In this document: in pieces, positions 1-11,597 of the stretch
How positions within the stretch are numbered: position 1 is the first letter of the stretch
How the letters are laid out: each line of letters starts with the position of its first letter
Assembly (NCBI GenBank): GCA_022432975.1
Contig: CM039502.1
Coordinates: 11,429,803 to 11,493,802, forward strand
Direction: 5' to 3'
Source of the DNA: Begonia masoniana
Taxonomy: Eukaryota > Streptophyta > Magnoliopsida > Cucurbitales > Begoniaceae
DNA length: 64,000 nt
Notes under the pieces: model-generated
The model's input: the letters and a program-made list of their open reading frames with translations, nothing else
Databases searched by the model: none
What the model was told of the DNA's origin: nothing
Translations under genes and position numbers: made by a program

Positions 1-394
1 CAGTATTTTTCTCTGTCCCTTGATGAATTTTCTTCAAGTTTCTTATATGAAAGTCGTTCAAGGGTCAGCTAGTCTAAATTCTATTAGTTTCAGAGTTATA
101 TGTTTCTTTAGAGGTTTGAGAAGGAGATCTACTTCATCAATTAGAAAGTATGAACTTAAAGCTTTTATATTTCATGCACTAGTTTTCCTTCGATTCTTGG
201 AAAAAAATGACCAAAAATCTGATTGTCTGATTTTTTTTGTAAAGCAGATGAACGAAAGAAAGCACTCTGAGCAATATTATCCTGTGAACTTCATCTGAAA
301 GACAGAAGAGAGGATTTCCAAGAGTTTTCCATTGAAATATTTACTGAATTTTCAATTTTCTTTCGGAGGGGTAGACGATGATGAGAGACCTAAG

Positions 395-1402
395 ATGATT
401 ACAAGTACTACTGAAGAGATCTTTCCCTCAAAACAAGATCATCACATAAAAATTGACAAGCCTTCGTCGAGTTCAACACCATGGCTTCGATTGAAGGATC
501 CGAGGATTGTGCGAGTTTCACGGGCGTTCGGAGGAAAGGATAGACATAGCAAAGTTTGTACAATAAGAGGATTAAGAGACAGAAGAGTGAGACTTTCTGT
601 TCCTACTGCCATTCAACTGTATGATCTTCAACATAGGCTTGGCCTTAGTCAGCCTAGCAAGGTTGTGGATTGGCTGCTTCATGCAGCAAAAGACGAAATC
701 GATGAACTTCCTCCGCTGCCGATTCAACCGGAATTCTTCGGACAGAATTACCAATCGATGCTCGAATTAGTCTCTCCGAGTGCTTTCCAATCCAATGGAG
801 AGCTCAAAATCAGCAATGGAATAGCCAATTGGGATGCTTCAAGTGGATTGGTCAGACCAAGTAATTTCATTTCAGATGTTTTATGGAGGGCTAAATCTAA
901 AGAAGTTGCAAAAGAGGAAGAAAACGAGAGAGAAAATTGGAGGAGCTTTAAAAAACACAGCAATGGCAGTGAAAAACAGGTTTTCTTGGACAATCAATGT
1001 CTTCCAGGTACGTTGAATAACAATTCAAGCTCATTTGTTAGTCAATTGGAGGCCTCAGATCCTTCATCTTCTCATTTAGGCAGCCATCTCTCAACTCAAT
1101 CAGAACATCATCTTCATAACTTCAATTTCATGCAATTGCCTCCCCCTTTTTCTCTGCCGACAGGGTCTCAAATCTTCATATGCCCTTCGGGTTCGCAATG
1201 GTATTTTCCGTCACCGCCGTTCGAGAGTGATCCGAGACAAGCGAACCATTTACAGACGATGAGCTCAACTTCCCAAAGTCTCTTTACGAACTCTCTTACA
1301 CCCTCTCCATACCCTATTAGCCAATCTATCAGACCCTTCCCTTTCAGCATGGCTCCTAAGCTATTTACCTCTCCGGAGAACAGTGATGGTCGACCGAAAT
1401 AA
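395..1402 (+). CDS. TCP-family transcription factor, CIN class (TCP5/13/17-like)
   Basis: A plant-specific DNA-binding transcription factor of the nucleus. CIN-class TCPs restrain cell proliferation in leaf margins and petals. The protein is 335 aa from the ATG at 395. The frame is open further 5' to 332 but has no ATG there. The TCP domain lies at about residues 46-100: a basic region containing GGKDRHSKV and [10 protein letters not shown], helix 1 ([13 protein letters not shown]), a loop with SQPSKVV and helix 2 ([12 protein letters not shown]). The segment [13 protein letters not shown] just before the domain and PPLP just after it match the TCP5/13/17 branch as I know it. The remainder is low complexity, rich in Ser, Pro, Gln and His, as usual in this family. 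There is no intron in the CDS. I saw no miR319-like target, which fits this branch. Residues after about 208 are duplicated at 38,958-39,341. The family is certain; the subgroup is likely. Confidence 0.92.
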   Translation: MITSTTEEIFPSKQDHHIKIDKPSSSSTPWLRLKDPRIVRVSRAFGGKDRHSKVCTIRGLRDRRVRLSVPTAIQLYDLQHRLGLSQPSKVVDWLLHAAKDEIDELPPLPIQPEFFGQNYQSMLELVSPSAFQSNGELKISNGIANWDASSGLVRPSNFISDVLWRAKSKEVAKEEENERENWRSFKKHSNGSEKQVFLDNQCLPGTLNNNSSSFVSQLEASDPSSSHLGSHLSTQSEHHLHNFNFMQLPPPFSLPTGSQIFICPSGSQWYFPSPPFESDPRQANHLQTMSSTSQSLFTNSLTPSPYPISQSIRPFPFSMAPKLFTSPENSDGRPK

Positions 1403-4400
1403 GAACCTGTAAAATTTATCCAAACTTATTGGAAAGTTCGTCCTCGTCCTTGAAAGAACTTATTTGGCTTGTTTTGTTATCTTTGTGGGATTTGTTTTGG
1501 TTTGTTCACTTGATATAAGTTTTGTACTATGAGCAGTGCTGTAGCATAAGCTGATATTCTTCTCATTTTCTTAGTTTCCAATTCAAACACAGTGATTGTA
1601 TCAATGTTTGTTTGTATAATGAAGAGCAAATAAATAGTTAATGGTGTTAGAGAGAGGTTTCTTCTCTTATTTTACCCTTTTTTATGTTGGATTTTCAGAG
1701 AGTAAAATAGAATGTAGAACATGACATAGCATTATGTTTTTTAAGTACAAACCTAGATATCATGTTTCAGTTTTAATCGATGACATTCATGTATCTCTGT
1801 CTTTCTGTGTATTAACGATCAATGCTGAGAGAAAGAGAGATCATTTTTTTAAAAGGTTTTGAGTAGAAGCTTGTATGATCTTCACTTCCATTTTCTTTCT
1901 TCTAGTTGATTGGTAAATACACATGATCAAAGTTAAGTGAATCTGAAAGATAATGAATCATAAAATGTTGTAAATAAACTTAGTTTGAAAAATATACGTT
2001 TCAGTTCATGTCTTTTGGTTAAGGTTTCTTTTAGTCATAGTAGTGTATTTTCATGTAACTCATTAATGTGTATTTTCATGCACTTAGTTGATTAATATAG
2101 TATATGATTAGTATACGTATTTGGTGGTTAATGCATTGTGTTATACATGTACCGAGAAACTTTATAAATTATTTAAGTATTTGTTTAGAAAGTGTTCTCG
2201 ATGAGAATCCTCCCAAGGGATACCAAAGTACCAAAAACATAAGAGCCACGTAAATTAAGAAGAGAAAAAAGTTAACAAGTTTTCCTTGCATATATTCCAC
2301 CAAATTGGTATCAGAGCACGTTCCTCTTCATATTTTCTAACAAATTGGTATCAGAGCACGTTCCGCTTGTTTTTCAACATAAAAAAGCAATGTGAAATCC
2401 TACTTTAATTTGATATGCATAATTTATTTGTGGATTCCCTTGGTGTAAATGTAAATATATTGCAAATATGTTGGCATTAATTTTTTGGCAAATTATATTT
2501 ATGGTGATAATATTTTATTCTACGATTTTCCAAAGTGGTAGTTTATTTCTTGGTAATTAATAAATAATAAATTCAGATTATTGGATGGATTAATATTGAA
2601 GATCATGAAGATATTGTGGAAGAGAAAAATAAGGACACGTGAATATAAGGAAAGTTGTTGAAAAATCTTAAGGCACTTGTTTTTTGGAAAACTTTCTTTT
2701 GGTAAGCCGAATTGATGAAGATTTTTTGAAATATTCTAGGTTTCGATATCTCATTAATCATGGGAAGTTTTCTTAAGTTTTTGGATCCATATCCAAGTTG
2801 TTGGAGGAACTTTCCTAAAATGTCACACGTGGTGTCACGCAACCGATTTTATGAGATTTGGTTTCCTTATTCCTTGCGGCATTAAATCTGATTTGGTAAC
2901 TGAATTAAATCGAAGATATGGTAATTACAAATCATATTTAAGTCTTCGTTTCTGTGGAAACAACTGACGGATTTCTTATTATTCACGAGAGAAGTTTTTC
3001 TTCGTTTTGCAAGCCGTCGCTTTTCTTTCTTTCCCAACGCTTCTGCGTATGGGTTTGTGATTATTATACACACTCTGCTTATGCTGTGGATTTCATCGAT
3101 TATACGAGTGTGTTGATTGATTGCGTCCGAAGACAACGACTTGGTGTTCCAAACAGTGTCATAGGAGGCAATCTTCTTTATTCTTCATTGAATCTCAGTC
3201 TCAGGAGGAGGCTGTATTCGAACTCGGAAGGAGTTCTGTTTATCGACAAGGGGAGCTTGTCAATTTGATCGTGGGTGAGGGGATCTTGCCATAACACAGA
3301 TTCTGGGAGGAGTCGTTAACAACAAGAGAATCTTGTTGCTTTCTAGATCTCGGGAGAGATTGATCTTAAGTCGAGGGGAGCTCGAAAAAACAGTTTCATT
3401 GGGGAAGTTAGGAAAAGGAGGCGACAAAGATAAGATGGAGTCTTTATTTGTATAAGTTCGCTTGTCTTGTAACTTTGTTAACTCGTGAAATATTTTTATA
3501 TATGGGTGTGCCCCGCAGACGTAAGCGAATTGCCGAACTGCGTTACCAACCTTCTGTCTCATTACTTTTCGCATATTTTTAATTGTCCGTCATTGCATTA
3601 ATAATCGGCGTCACATGAAACACTTTGTGTGACATCGAGTAGCTGATCTTAATCTTTCACTTAGTATTCTCAATAAAATATCATTTGTATTGCACTCTCT
3701 CAAACGATGTGCGATTGTACATCCACACTAGTATAGGTTGAACCCTCACAATCAACATAATCATTGATTGTCTTTGTCTTCACATGACGTACTACCACAA
3801 TTTACTATGATTGCAGAAAATCTCCAACCGTTTAATTTTCTTTGAAGTCCAAAGATTACGATTTACAAATATAAATTTAGGGCGTCTAAAGTGTTATAGA
3901 CCTTGTTATAAAGTTGAGGTTGTAAGAGGCATAGTTATAATTATATTATATATATTCGTGACTTTAAAAGTTACCCATAATTTTTTGGTATCTACAAGAA
4001 GCAAAAATATCTTTTATTTATTTATTCTCTATTTTTTTATTACAATTTTTTGGATTTTATTTTTCATTTTCCTACAAATTCTAGCGTTGGGTATCCGATC
4101 ATCACTGATAATTTAAGTTATCTTTTTACACAAAACTAAACTAATTATACAAACAATCTGATTATCTTTCTTTGTCAAACAAACAAAGCAAGTCTAATTT
4201 ACAGACTTTTTTTAATTGGCGGTACTTAGATTTGGTTTGATATACGTCTTTTTCGTCACGCCTCTGGCAAATATGAACAGGTTATATACAAGCAAATGTC
4301 ATTACACGTGATCCAATAGGATGACAAAAAACAAACATTTGCAGAGTGAGAGTTGATTCAAAGAAGGCTTCGCAGTCTGATCTGGGTTGCAGTCTGGGAA

Positions 4401-4770
4401 GATAAGAGTCTGCAGAAGAAGCAGACGACGATGGAAGGTGAAATTGGGAAAAACCAGGGTAAAATAGGAGATTTGCAGGCTTTGGAAGATACTTTTCCTT
4501 TTTAAATTATTAAATTAAAATAATTACTATTTTTTTATTTTATTTGTCACCATTTTCATTTGTTAGCATCAAATATTACATGATTAATTTATAATTTATC
4601 AAATTTTGAATAAATGGAATATTATTTTTTGATTAGATACGAAAGATCACATCTATATACAGAATTTTTTCAAATAAAATAAAATATATAATCTAATTTT
4701 GCGTTAATTTATTAGTTAATGATAATTATAAAAAATTATAAATTGAATTACTTTACTAAGTGTAAATTTA
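1018..4770 (+). repeat. Paralogous segment, copy A (TCP 3' end and downstream DNA)
   Basis: This stretch aligns by eye with 38,955-45,671 (copy B), in the same orientation. It starts inside the TCP coding region and continues through the 3' flank. Two differences stand out. Copy A has about 1.2 kb (2,440-3,660) that copy B lacks, and copy B has a Copia element inserted at the position equal to 4,122-4,126. Beyond 1,402 I see no gene of normal length in the segment. Two short direct repeats containing TTGGTATCAGAGC, near 2,305 and 2,340, look like retroelement primer sites. Confidence 0.85.
2440..3660. other. LTR-like remnant absent from the paralogous copy
   Basis: No credible gene is seen. 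The stretch just after 3,480 (GTGCCCCGCAGACG, then GCGAATTGCCGAACTGCG) resembles the 3' part of a Copia-type LTR. Two sequences resembling the initiator-tRNA primer site lie upstream, near 2,305 and 2,340. It is probably what is left of an old LTR element. It could be an insertion into copy A or a deletion from copy B; the short shared motif at the junction favours deletion from B. Confidence 0.4.
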
Positions 4771-6103
4771 AATTACGAATTAGAATTTAGATACAAATCC
4801 TAAATTGACACTGCAACACGTTTTTATATAATTGATGGAATTAAATATGGGTAGTTGTCTTGATAGAACAATTTCTTCGGCAATTAATAAATTATAAAAG
4901 TAGGTTATTTTTCCAAAACCCATGAAAAGACAGTTTTCAATTCCAGTCACTCACTAAAAATTAAGAGGGACCAATGATATTTAAGATGCACGTGTCAGCT
5001 CATTTTCCATGGGCTTTCTTGAAGCACAACCTTAAATAATATCGCTATTTGAATTATTGTGGTCTTACGTGCATTATATAACTCACATTTTATTTTTAAC
5101 GAGTACAAAATTTTTACAAGTAAAATTTAAAAATAAAATCACGTGAACTTCAACCTAGAGAACATCCGTGGTCCAACAATTCCAAATATCCAAGCACGAC
5201 TGGCCTAGAATCGGACCAGTTTTAGGTTCGATTATGGTTTAGTTCATAAATTATAAAAAAAACTAGTGCCCCACCTGCGTGTTGTTTTGCCATATACATA
5301 CATAAGTAAGTTGTTATAGTCTAAGTAAGTTGTCTTATGTTGAAGATCTTCCCCAAAAATGTACCGAAGCACCAAAAGACGGGATCTAAATTAATTGATT
5401 TTGTGGTCTCCCTCTTTATTATTTATTTTTCTACAAAGTCTCTCTTGCTCGTTCCACTTATATTTGTCTCACGTATGCAACCTCACAAAATCTTCTAGAG
5501 ATGGGAAGATAGAGAATCGTTGGCTGATGTCGCAGTGATCGGTAGATTTGAAACCTTCGAGACCAACCACAATTTTCTTTAAATTGTTGAAATTAAATGA
5601 ATTTTTAGTATATGAGCCATACTATTTCAAATTCTTAAAGAATAGGTCAATATGTACAATTAGAGGATGCTTATTTCTTGTCGACAGTTGCTGTTATTTC
5701 AGATTGCCTATTGGTTGTGATTTTCTATTGGTTCGATACCGGGGGTGTTTCGCTCGTACCTCTTATCGTATTTGTTGTGATATCACTACTTTCTCGGTGC
5801 CTTCTAACTATTTCAATGTCTCTTGAATTTGAATGGCGTCAACATTGACACAAAATTTGTGTGATAGTAAGAATTGACCCCTAGTTATGTCAAATATATA
5901 AAAAGAGAGTCTATATGAAAATTCTTAACCTTTGTTAATTGGTTTAAATTAATAAGGTTTCACTCTTAAATGAGTGTAAAATTCATAACTCTTCATTAAT
6001 GGTATGAATTATTAAGTTTTCACTCAATGGTGTAAATGTCAGAACCATTCATTAATTGATGCGAATTAATAAGGTTTCACTTATAAAATAAATATGAAAT
6101 GTT
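4771..6103. other. AT-rich intergenic spacer
   Basis: I recognise no gene, RNA gene or repeat structure here. The region is AT-rich, with short chance reading frames only. Near 5,940-6,080 a motif of about 60 bp recurs loosely (AATT-AATAAGGTTTCACT), suggesting a short degenerate tandem repeat. Confidence 0.5.
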
Positions 6104-8639
6104 ATATTTGTAACATCCGGCATTTTTGCCATGTAATTGTTTTCCCGAGTCATTTAAGCGGGATTAATATTATATTTATGCAATGTATGTTTTGGTTGAA
6201 TTGTTGGCATGTTTAGTAAAACTAAACTAAAATGTAGCCAAAACAAAGTAATTTGGTTGAAACCAAGGGAAGGGTAAAATAGGGAGCTGATTATGGTTGG
6301 TGGGAAGGAACTAATGATTGAGTGACACCTGGCGACTTGATGAAGAAGCTAAGTTCTTCTTCCTACGTGAAACCCTCTTCACTTCTCTCCTCTGCTCTTT
6401 CGCCATTCTCTCCCTGCATTCCCTCTTCCAGTCGACAAACAACCATCGAAGTTACTTCGATCTCCTCGGCTTCTTTCTGTTTCCCCGCTGAGGTAAACGT
6501 CTAGTTAAATGCTAACGAATTTGGACAAGTTTAATGCGAGTTTTCACTGAGATTTAGGATTTATTATTTTAGTGAAAACTCACTGTTTTTGGATGAAAAT
6601 ACGTTGGTGTGTTTTCTAAAGAGTTGAAATGGGCTTGCTGCATAACCTACAAGTTATTAGTTAGCATTTTGCAGCTTGTTTAATTCCTTTACATGCATGC
6701 TACAGATCCGAGCGTTCCAGGGACATTCAAGCATACTACATTGCAGCAAACATGTAAGTTCATGCATCTACGTTGGCCCTTAAGGCCCTACAACTTGGAG
6801 GTACTAGGTCTGGTTCGGGTAGATCGGTTTTAGGCTATGTTTTAAGTTAAACCTGTTCCTGTTACATTCTATTTTCCCTGTTGCATTTATTCTGTCATTT
6901 ATGAATGTCAAGTTGAGCATCACACTTATTCATGCATACACGTTTTCTGTAAAATCATGCAAATGTTTTCAGCACCGGTTTTGAAGTAAGTAAGATAAAA
7001 TCCTGTAAAGAAAATGTATGGTTAAGTGTGGATGAGGACTGACATCCTGTCAAGTACTCCTGTTATGTCCTGAAGTGGCATGTACATCCTGTTGCGCCAG
7101 CTCCTTCTCCCACTTATACCTTCCTGTCCAGTGAAACGTAATGTAATGTAATGTTCATGTATTTGAAACGTTCATGCACAGCATATGCACCATTGCATTT
7201 CATGTTCTTACTGAGCTCTAGGCTCATAGTTGAACTCTCTGTTGTAGGAATGGATCCTCCAGATAAGGACCTTGCTCCTCAAGCTGATGAGTAATGGCTG
7301 TGGCGGATCGAGCTCATTGTGTTTGGTTGCTGCAGTCAGACAAATTCTGTATAGAGGTTTAAGTCTTTACAGTAAAGTTCATACTTGTAAACTCTTCTAG
7401 ATGTTCTGATGTTTCTGTTTTAAAACTCCGTTTTAGTCTTGTGTTTTGTTTGAAAGCTTTGTTGGAAATTTTGTAAGGTATAGGTTCTGTTGTTAATGTA
7501 TATAAAACCTCTGTATTTGACAGTTGAATTTACGTTCTGAAGTATTCTGGAATTGTTTGGGATATTTTCTGTAAATCTGTGCATGAATGGTTTTCTGGTT
7601 TTGGAGTCATCCATGCAGTTTGTTTTCTTGAACCCCTGTCACTTGTAGGGTATGATTCAAAACTTGGTTCTGAATTCGGGTTTTTGAAGGTTTGAAACTT
7701 TTATGCCTTCTGTTTTGAGGTTTCCTGTTGTGTGTCTTCCTGTCAAAAGTTGTTAAACTTTACCTTTTAAAACTACGTCTACCGGTGGACAGAATAGTTT
7801 ATTTCTGTTTATAGTTTATGTCCACCGATTGGTACTGTTCAATTTTGTCGTATTCATGTCCTCCGCCCAGTTTATCACCTCATCCGATTTCATCTGCTGC
7901 TTGCGTCTTCCGGTTGACGTCATCTTCTCTTCCGATGACGTCATCCACTGTTTTACGTCTTCTGGTTGACGTCATCTTCTCTTCCAATGACGTCATCCAC
8001 TGTTTTACGTCTTCCGGCTGACGTCATCCAAGTCTTCCGCCAGTATGTTTACCTCTTCCGCCCAGTTTAAAACCATATCCACCGGTGATCACTGTGCATC
8101 TTTTGTCTTATTTGAGTCCACCGCTGCCCGTTCTCCTTTAGAGTCATATCCATCGATCCCTTTAAAATTTTATTTCTGGTTTCTGCCCTTTTGAAACCAA
8201 GTCATCCGCCAGTTCGCTGCCTAAGTCTTCTGCCTACGTCAGTAAACTACGTCTTCTGCCTAGCTTGATTATTCTTCCTGCCCCGGTTTAAAATATGTCT
8301 TCTGCCTTACTTCTTCCGGCCCGATTTATTTGTATATTCTGCTCATGTCTTCCGCCCGAAATTTTGATTTCATTTTATTCCCACATTTCTACTGTTATTT
8401 CTGCTTCTTGCTTCACTCTTCCTGTATTTCGGTTTCCTTCTGCCATCCATTATTGAAACCCGTTTTGCTTTCAACTCAGAGAACATCTCCTCTCCCTCCG
8501 TTTTAAAGTTCTGTAAATGTTCAGTCTGATCTCATATATGTTCAAAAAAAAAATAGTCTCTGTTGTCTGTTAACTGTCCCGGAGTGACGGCTTGGTTCTC
8601 GGATCCTGATCGGGTCCGGTTTTGGGCTGTCACAATATT
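6104..8639 (+). mobile_element. Solo LTR of a Ty3/gypsy chromovirus, with target duplication ATATT
   Basis: The LTR proper is 6109-8634 (2,526 bp). It begins TGTAACATCC and ends GGGCTGTCACA, and is flanked by ATATT at 6104-6108 and 8635-8639. Its first 900 bp match, in reverse complement, the LTR sequence at 24,133-24,922, so it belongs to the same family as the large chromovirus at 20,302-33,497. No internal coding region is present, so it is a solo LTR left by LTR-LTR recombination. Where the large element has a 27-bp minisatellite, this LTR has unexpanded sequence with loose CTTCCG/TGACGTCA repeats (about 7,780-8,350). Confidence 0.9.
7902..8026 (+). promoter_or_regulatory. Cluster of five TGACGTCA palindromes in the solo LTR
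   Basis: Perfect TGACGTCA octamers lie at 7915-7922, 7936-7943, 7967-7974, 7988-7995 and 8019-8026, with start spacings of 21, 31, 21 and 31 bp. They sit in two and a half copies of a repeat of about 52 bp (CGTCTTCCGGTTGACGTCAT and onward). TGACGTCA is the consensus site for several plant bZIP factors, including the TGA class. Binding is inferred, not shown. Confidence 0.6.
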
Positions 8640-9560
8640 AATATGAAAATGACGATTAAAAATGATCCCAAGAGATTTTGAAAAAAAAAATGAATTTATG
8701 ATATCTGAAAATTTATTAAATAAATTATTAAATACAAAATGACTATGAATAATAGAAATGTATTCAGAATACAAATTTTGAGTTTTGTGAGTTCAAAAAC
8801 AAATTCACATTTCAAATAAACTCATTTCTTTCCTTACCCTGGGCCAAATTTCCAAATGCAAAAACCCAACCACCAAGTAGTTGACATACAAGAGTATCGT
8901 GCTCAGATCGGAATCCATAAAAATTAAAACTTGGATTCTGTGCAATTATGGAATGGCTAAGACTACTACATTTGTGCTGTGCAGAGGTGGACGACGACCG
9001 ACATCGGTGAGATAGGAAGAAGCTTGAAGTTTTCATTAAATTTTAGTTATTGTCCACAAGTTGGTCAGTTTTTTTTATTAATTAAATCTGTATTTCGTTT
9101 CTTCTATTTTTAATTTACGTTATGATATCATCTACTAAGAAGGCTGGTGGAGCAGATGCATCATAAATGCGCGCGATTATTTCAGATATTATGAAGAGAT
9201 GAAGTGGGGATTTTTCAACCTCAAAAGTGTCGGCGCATGTAATCATCGCCTAAAAGATTAAATTTTAATTTATCATTTATAAACCATACCATTTTCTTTC
9301 CGGCAAAGCTAAAAGATTGAATAATGTTGAATTAACCAGTTAAATCATAGGCATGTATATTACATTTTTCATTTACTCTCGTATTTTAATTTGCTTTCTA
9401 ACTCGTCTGATGATTTTTAACTTAATTTTAAATTATGTCGAGAGATCAAATCGAGTTAGAAATCATAAAATTCACTAAAAAAACATGGTATACATATTAT
9501 GTGACGATATGATATCATGTAGTTAGAAAATGCCAAAAATTATCTAAACTTCACTTTAGA
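8640..9560. other. Intergenic spacer
   Basis: I recognise no gene or element here. The region is AT-rich with only short reading frames. Confidence 0.45.
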
Positions 9561-10480
9561 AGATAAAAATGATTAGTTCTAAAGGAAAAACAACCTTGTG
9601 GAATCTGGACGGTAGATCGCCGGTGGATTTATGTTCGATCTAGAAATGAAGTTAAAAATCGTCAAAATTGCTAGAAAACGTGGGATACAAATTCTGAACT
9701 TAGCGAGTAAATTAAGACTAAACTCCAAATTGACGAAATGAGAAAGTTCTATTTGCCAAAAACAACCAAGCCGAATCTGAGCCGGAGATCGCCAGTGCAT
9801 TTATGTCCGACCAAGTTCACTCAACTGAGGCACTCGCCACTCCAGAAATCGAATTTGGAGGGTTGACCTAATCGGTCTCTCCGTTTCTAAAAGCACAATA
9901 AACGTAAAAACAGTGAAATGCACATCACTTACAATACACACAATATTTCCACCCACAAAAAAAAAAAAAAAAAAAAAGCAATGGAGACCGACTATGATCA
10001 AGAACAGAACAGCTGATTCAGCAATTACGATTAAAGCTGTTGCATTTTTGTCCCGGTGGTGGTTTATTTGCACCTGGAAGACAAGATCTGTACGGTATGC
10101 CTCTCCCACAAGGATTAATCGCCTTCTTTTCTTTGTTACCTGTAGAGCCGATTACGAAGTTTGAGGCATCCAGTAGCATTCTGCTTATCTCGGAATCCAT
10201 CATGAACTCCGACTGCCAGTCGGCGTCGGCGACGAGGCCGTTCTCGGGGTGGCCGGCACTGAACAACGATGGCGTCTTTCCGTTCTCGCTTTCGACAGCG
10301 GTGGCTCTGCAGATTCCGGAGCTGAGGAGAAAAAGGACCGACATTGCTTCAATGGCCAATGGGAGGCTTTTGGTTGCAGTGACTTCCATGGTTGGATGAT
10401 TGGGTGGATGCAAAACTTGGATCCGGAAGATATAAATAATTAACAACCGCCACTGTAGGAGGTAGGGATCCATTAAATAA
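9560..10480. repeat. Paralogous block around RALF gene A
   Basis: This block aligns with 37,370-38,240 and includes the RALF coding region, its 3' flank and a short promoter-proximal stretch. A motif (CTGAGCCGGAGATCGCCAGT and its surroundings) occurs in both copies. A looser copy of it lies near 9,600 within copy A. Confidence 0.8.
10018..10389 (-). CDS. RALF-like secreted peptide precursor, copy A
   Basis: The 123-aa precursor, from the ATG at 10,389, resembles rapid alkalinization factors. These are apoplastic peptides perceived by CrRLK1L receptor kinases such as FERONIA. Residues 1 to about 31 form a hydrophobic signal peptide. A propeptide follows, with the family-like stretch MDSEISRMLL. 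The C-terminus holds four cysteines (NPCGRGIPYRSC, then GQKCNSFNRNC) and ends exactly on the last Cys. The first pair has the usual eight-residue gap. The later gaps are 12 and 6, wider than the roughly 10 and 5 of classical RALFs. The dibasic RRxL subtilase site and the YISY motif are absent, as in divergent RALFs. The frame extends upstream to 10,473, but MEVTATKSL is the start shared with copy B. An AT-rich TATTTATATC lies about 45 bp upstream in both copies. Confidence 0.8.
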   Translation of the reverse strand: MEVTATKSLPLAIEAMSVLFLLSSGICRATAVESENGKTPSLFSAGHPENGLVADADWQSEFMMDSEISRMLLDASNFVIGSTGNKEKKAINPCGRGIPYRSCLPGANKPPPGQKCNSFNRNC

Positions 10481-11597
10481 CGTCACCTGTCACAAATTAA
10501 GATCAATTATAAATATATAAAGTAAAATATTCATAGTACCAATGAATAAAAGTTAAATACTCAAAATTATCCATTGAAGTTTGAAACTCAACTTTCCAAG
10601 ATTGGGAACATTTGTACTAAGATAAATGCTTCTCTCATCCTATTTTATTAGAGTATTTTATAACGTGTCAAACAATAATTAATATAATTATTTTAAAATT
10701 AATATATTAAATAATAAATAGTTAATTTATTACCTGAACTGATCCCCTTCTTCATGGCTTCATATTAGTTGAAACAATTACACACATTTATTATAATATG
10801 CTCCACTATGCTTCTAAGCAGATGATATCATAAACATAAAGTAAAAATAGAATAAATGAAATACAGATTTAAATAAAAAAACTTTTTATTAATAAAAATA
10901 CTACGAAATTTTGAGACAATAACTAAAATTTAATGAAAATAATTCTATAACATATGATTTAATAATTTAATAATGTCACACCGACGAGTCATCCTATAAC
11001 AAAATTATAGTTGACAAATGTAGTAGTCTTAGCCATTCAATAATTGCAAAAGAATCAAAGTATTAATTTTTTTGGACTCCGATCTCAGTCTTTGTTGGGT
11101 CACCCTTCCGGCGGCGGTTGCAAAATGCGGCCAATCGGCATATAGGAACTGTTTGTCGTCGGAACTCACCGCTGCTATTGCCATTAAACTCCCCGTTAGA
11201 TCTCCGAAGAACTAAGTGTTTTGAATGGTTGGAAAATAACGTTGAGCGGGGGCAACACAGCAACCTTAAAATGTGTAACTTTTTATTGTAACCTTAAAAT
11301 GTACAAATGTAAAATGTTCATCTATACCACTTCATTCAGAGCAATTCATCAACGCAACTTTTCTCGAGTTGTAAAGGCGATCTTTGAGTTAAGCCGATAA
11401 TATAACGAAAATTCATAGAACGGCAACAGTTGGGTCGACAACCGATGGCTTTAGAATTTTGCCAAAATGTTTTTGAGTAATCACAGTTCTTTCAATCCAC
11501 AACATGGTTAGTCTGCTCCTATTTTGAGCCTTTTTTATTTGAAATTCTTGTAGACCATTTTTTTATCGTAACATCATCTAACAAGTGATGCTTCTTC
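10481..11597. other. AT-rich spacer
   Basis: No recognisable gene. A 66-codon minus-strand frame at 11,063-11,263 has no family features that I recognise. Confidence 0.45.

Noticed and set aside
395..1402. miR319 target site in the TCP gene
   Set aside because: I found no sequence close to the known target in the coding region. The TCP5/13/17 branch normally lacks it.
9801..10109. 102-codon minus frame overlapping the RALF 3' end
   Set aside because: It runs through a poly-A tract in another frame and is not conserved with the second copy, whereas the RALF frame is.
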